From positions 1 to 64,000 of the forward strand of contig CATKZI010000001.1 of the NCBI GenBank assembly GCA_949841365.1: a stretch of 64,000 nucleotides of DNA. The letters run 5' to 3'. Below are positions 60,929-64,000 of this stretch, piece after piece. Source of the DNA: an uncultured Candidatus Melainabacteria bacterium (GTDB lineage Bacteria > Cyanobacteriota > Vampirovibrionia > Gastranaerophilales > Gastranaerophilaceae). The notes beneath the pieces were generated by a model. It was not told the origin of the DNA and did not search any database. It saw only the letters and a program-made list of their open reading frames with translations. Every line of letters begins with the position of its first letter. Within the stretch, counting starts at the first letter, position 1. Position numbers and translations under genes: made by a program.

Positions 60929-61783
60929 TTACGCCAAGTCAATTCGTTTCTTTTCTTCAATCAGCTTATCGTAAACCCATTCAGGCACAAAGTTTTTGCC
61001 CAAAATAATCTGACCGTTCATAATATTCGGGCAATGGAAATCCGAACCGCCTGTTACAATAAGTCCCAATTCCTCTGCCATAGATGAAAAATATTCAACA
61101 CAAGCAGGTGAATGTTTTCTGTGGTATGCTTCAATACCTCTCAAACCGTACTGCATCAATTCTTTAATAAGTTTATCCGCGATATCAATATCATGAGGGT
61201 GTGCAATAACGGGAATTCCGCCTGCATCATAAATAACCTCAACGGCATCCTGCGGAGTTACGGTTTTTCTCTGAACGTAAACAGGAGAATCATCATGGAT
61301 ATATTTTGCATAAGCATCAATTACACTGTTTGTTCCGCCTGCGTTTGTAATAGCTTTTGCGATATGCGGACGTCCGATACTGCCGCCTTCAGCAACTTGT
61401 TTTTTGATATCTTCAAATTTTATTTTAATTCCCTCTTTTTTAGAAAGAAGTGAAATAATCTCTTTTGTCTGCTTAACACGAGCCTGCTGCTGAGCTTTCA
61501 ACATACTTTGAAAATCACTGTTTTCAACATCCATGAAATACCCTAAGATATGAACTTCATAATTTTTATACAAAGTATTAACTTCAATTCCTCGGATTAT
61601 TTCAAGTTTATCTTCTCTGCCGGTTTGTTTCAAATATTCTTTGGCGACGGGATACGAAAGTACGTTATCGTGATCTGTCAAAGCGATTACCTGAAGCCCG
61701 ACATCAATTGCCGTGTCTACAATTTTCTCAGGCGAGAATACCCCGTCCGAGTAAAGGGTGTGTATATGTAAATCACTCTTCAT
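60929..61783 (-). CDS. PHP-domain phosphoesterase
   Basis: 284 residues with the metal-binding PHP motifs: [45 protein letters not shown] and GGSDFHC. Related to the YciV/RnaAM family, which hydrolyses 3',5'-bisphosphonucleotides or trims RNA 5' ends. It overlaps ymdB by 11 bases and is in one unit with RNase Y, which fits a role in nucleotide or RNA turnover. Confidence 0.9.
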   Translation of the reverse strand: MKSDLHIHTLYSDGVFSPEKIVDTAIDVGLQVIALTDHDNVLSYPVAKEYLKQTGREDKLEIIRGIEVNTLYKNYEVHILGYFMDVENSDFQSMLKAQQQARVKQTKEIISLLSKKEGIKIKFEDIKKQVAEGGSIGRPHIAKAITNAGGTNSVIDAYAKYIHDDSPVYVQRKTVTPQDAVEVIYDAGGIPVIAHPHDIDIADKLIKELMQYGLRGIEAYHRKHSPACVEYFSSMAEELGLIVTGGSDFHCPNIMNGQIILGKNFVPEWVYDKLIEEKKRIDLA

Positions 61784-62600
61784 TGTCCTTTTCCTTTTTC
61801 TCTTTATCTGCTAACATAAAAATTCTTTTTATAGCTACAGCATGTCCGCTATTTCGATTAATTTCAACTTCGACAGCATTAATTTGGACGACATTACCGT
61901 CAGCTACTTCATAACGCTCGGGGACAACGGTTGTAAAACGGTTTAATGATGTTGAATATTCCATACCGATTACACTGTCTGCCGAACCGCAAAAACCTGC
62001 ATCTGTAATATAAGCCGTATTGTTCATAATCTGTTCATCCGCAGTCTGAACATGTGTATGCGTACCGAAAAATGCACTTACACCAAGTTCTGAGCAAAAT
62101 CTTGCAAAACAGATCTTTTCAGCGGTTGCTTCAGCGTGAAAATCAACAATTACAATGGGAGTAATCTCTTTCAAACGCTTGATTTCATCAGCAAGCAAAG
62201 TCCACTGAGATTCCACAGGGCTCATAAATACACGTCCAAGCGCGTTTATTACAGCAATTTTAAGACCATCTTCAAGTTCAAAAACATGACTGCCCTGCCC
62301 GATAGTATCGGCAGGGTAGTTAAACGGACGAATAAGTTTTTCTGCGTCCGAGATGTAGTTAAAAATTTCTTTTTTATCCCAAATATGGTTGCCTGATGTC
62401 ATACAATCAACACCATATTCAGATATTTCTTTATAATTTTTTTCGGTTAAACCAAAACCGTGTGAAGCGTTTTCAACATTTGCAATAACAAAATCATAAT
62501 CATCCTTATTTTCAGCAAGGAAATCTCGAACGGCAAACCTTCCCGGTTTACCGACCAAATCTCCGAAAAATAAAATTTTTATGTTTTCATTATTCATCAT
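61773..62600 (-). CDS. ymdB: YmdB-family metallophosphoesterase
   Basis: 275 residues. Calcineurin-like metal motifs: [40 protein letters not shown] and [12 protein letters not shown]. In Bacillus YmdB hydrolyses cyclic nucleotides, follows rny, and affects RNase Y-dependent RNA decay and biofilm choice. Here too it follows rny, with a 4-base overlap (ATGA). Confidence 0.94.
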   Translation of the reverse strand: MMNNENIKILFFGDLVGKPGRFAVRDFLAENKDDYDFVIANVENASHGFGLTEKNYKEISEYGVDCMTSGNHIWDKKEIFNYISDAEKLIRPFNYPADTIGQGSHVFELEDGLKIAVINALGRVFMSPVESQWTLLADEIKRLKEITPIVIVDFHAEATAEKICFARFCSELGVSAFFGTHTHVQTADEQIMNNTAYITDAGFCGSADSVIGMEYSTSLNRFTTVVPERYEVADGNVVQINAVEVEINRNSGHAVAIKRIFMLADKEKKEKDNEE

Positions 62601-64000
62601 TTTGCAATTTCTGTTGTTCTGAATTCTCTTACCACAGTAACTCTGATTTGTCCCGGATAATCCAGTTCATCCTCAATTCGTTTTGCTACATCGCGTGCAA
62701 GTTTTTGTGAGGCAAGATCATCAAATCTTTCGGCTTCAACGATAATTCTAACCTCTCTGCCTGCTTGAACGGCGAAAGATTGTTTGATACCGTCATAACT
62801 GTTAACGATTTCCTCAATTTTTTGAAGACGTTTGATGTAAATTTCCAAAGTATCGCGTCTTGCACCCGGTCTGCCTGCTGAGATAGCATCCGCAACTTTT
62901 ACAAGTACTGCTTCAATAGTATTTGCAACAACATCATCATGGTGAGCTTCAATAGCATGAACGACTTCTGGTCTTTCGCCAAAACGAGATGCAAGCTCTA
63001 CACCAAGCTGAATGTGTGTACCTTCCTGAGTTTGGTCAACTGCTTTTCCTATATCGTGTAAAAGCCCTGCACGTTTTGCAACAGCTTCATTTGCTCCGAG
63101 TTCTGCAGCAAGCATGCCTGCAATATGCCCAACTTCTAAAGAGTGTTTCAAAACATTCTGACCGTAACTTGTTCTGTAATATAAACGTCCTAATGTCTTG
63201 ATAAGTTCTTTATTCAAGCCCATAACGCCCATTTCAAGAACTGCATTTTCACCTTCGGACCAAATCTTTTTGTCGATTTCTTCCTGAGCTTTTTCAACCA
63301 TTTCTTCAATTCTTACAGGGTGAATACGTCCGTCTACGATAAGTTTTTCTAATGCAAGTTTTGCAATTTCGCGTCTTACGGGGTCAAAACTAGATAATAC
63401 AACAGCTTCAGGAGTATCATCAATGATTAAATCAACCCCTGTTAAAGTTTCAAGTGCACGAATGTTTCTGCCTTCTCGACCGATAATACGGCCTTTCATT
63501 TCATCGTTAGGCAAAGCCACGACCGAAACTGTTGTTTCTACAACCTGTTCAATCATACATCTTTGCATAGTTGTAGAGAGAATTTCTTTTGATTTTTCAA
63601 GCGAAATCTCTTTTATTTTAGCTTCATTTTCTCTTATTAACTGCATCTGCTCTTGAGCCAAATCGTGTTTCAACTGTTCAAGAAGCATGTTTTTAGCATC
63701 TTCAGCAGACATGCCTGAAATTCTTTCAAGTTCTGTTGTTTGTTTTTGAACGATTTCAGCCAGATAATCTTCTTTTTCAAGAAGTTCATCTAATTTTCTT
63801 TGAGCCTGCAGGTCTTTTTCTGTATATTCCTGAATTTTATCTTCAAGCATATCCTCGCGTTTAGCAAGTTTTTGTTCTTGTCTTGTTAATTCTTGTCTGC
63901 GTTCTCTTTCTTCCTCGTTAAGTTTTTCTCTGTCATCTTGCAATTCTTCAATTGCTTTGATTTTAGCTTCTTTTAAAAGAAGTTTTTCTTTCTCCTCTAA
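62597..64000 (-). CDS. rny: Ribonuclease Y, N-terminus outside the window
   Basis: Main endoribonuclease of mRNA decay in many bacteria. The frame is open to the right edge, so the start and membrane anchor are missing. Visible: a long Glu/Lys/Arg/Gln coiled coil (to about codon 100), KH domain ([19 protein letters not shown]), HD domain with [10 protein letters not shown] and IEAHHDDV, and the C-terminal block [20 protein letters not shown]. 467 codons are present of about 510-520 expected. Confidence 0.96.
   Translation of the reverse strand, partial: LEEKEKLLLKEAKIKAIEELQDDREKLNEEERERRQELTRQEQKLAKREDMLEDKIQEYTEKDLQAQRKLDELLEKEDYLAEIVQKQTTELERISGMSAEDAKNMLLEQLKHDLAQEQMQLIRENEAKIKEISLEKSKEILSTTMQRCMIEQVVETTVSVVALPNDEMKGRIIGREGRNIRALETLTGVDLIIDDTPEAVVLSSFDPVRREIAKLALEKLIVDGRIHPVRIEEMVEKAQEEIDKKIWSEGENAVLEMGVMGLNKELIKTLGRLYYRTSYGQNVLKHSLEVGHIAGMLAAELGANEAVAKRAGLLHDIGKAVDQTQEGTHIQLGVELASRFGERPEVVHAIEAHHDDVVANTIEAVLVKVADAISAGRPGARRDTLEIYIKRLQKIEEIVNSYDGIKQSFAVQAGREVRIIVEAERFDDLASQKLARDVAKRIEDELDYPGQIRVTVVREFRTTEIAK

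Overview
The window reads as chromosomal DNA of a low-GC, non-photosynthetic relative of the Cyanobacteria, most likely a gut-type Vampirovibrionia/Melainabacteria (Gastranaerophilales-like) genome. This rests on: a beta-prime RNA polymerase subunit split into rpoC1 and rpoC2 (cyanobacterial layout); an Lpt-type outer-membrane export pair, so a diderm envelope; RNase Y; a short SSB; a ThrRS without TGS domain; and several type IV pilin-like proteins with the leader FTLAEVLIT(L/I)GIIGVVAA. No photosynthesis gene is seen. The assignment is inference from gene content, not from a marker search.

Layout. 1-6967 (minus): lptC-lptA-TPR-dprA-topA as an overlapping operon, then aroE and the first codons of a poly-G pilin gene cut by the window edge. 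7096-10411 (plus): dapA, secD, secF. 10438-12966 (minus): ssb, a DUF1537 sugar-acid kinase and a PdxA-family dehydrogenase. 13144-15752 (plus): a poly-C pilin gene and thrS. 15780-17271 (minus): two unknown proteins, one perhaps an ADP-ribosyltransferase-like effector. 17361-19206 (minus): Fur/PerR, rubredoxin and flavodiiron protein, an oxygen/peroxide defence operon; a small membrane protein and an M16 protease lie on the other side. 22207-23881: an XRE regulator divergent from a pilin, sharing palindromic operators, then a secreted unknown. 24212-33277 (plus): rpoB-rpoC1-rpoC2 behind a structured leader, with a dispersed repeat between rpoC1 and rpoC2. 33473-35033: a poly-G pilin that is out of frame as sequenced, a 54-aa gene and a 533-bp non-coding element with perfect 16-bp terminal inverted repeats. 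35106-39516 (plus): thioredoxin-CcdA pair, ribH-murQ-gpsA-PSP1. 39513-40766: small gene, repeat, tRNA-Leu(CAG), unknown exported protein. 40804-43383 mutS; 43372-48781 (minus): efp-accB-accC, MATE, ndk, tgt. 48932-49947: paralogous membrane proteins. 50058-51966: A/T-rich ATPase-Toprim pair, a candidate phage-defence module. 52020-57798 (plus): rsgA, polyprenyl synthase (with an in-frame duplication), DUF212 protein, SNF2 helicase. 57907-64000: HU, GT2 glycosyltransferase, apt, a pilin-like protein, PHP phosphoesterase, YmdB and RNase Y (cut by the right edge).

The strongest unusual signal is a set of three pilin-type genes each carrying a run of 10-13 G/C bases between the ATG and the prepilin cleavage motif. 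Two are one base out of frame as sequenced, as expected for phase-variable surface pilins. Other signals worth following are the XRE/pilin operator pair, an N-terminal signature (M-K/Q-I-S/N ... F-x-A) shared by three otherwise unrelated proteins, the terminal-inverted-repeat element, a repeat family at rpoC1/rpoC2 and at a duplicated tRNA 3' end, and the ATPase-Toprim pair.
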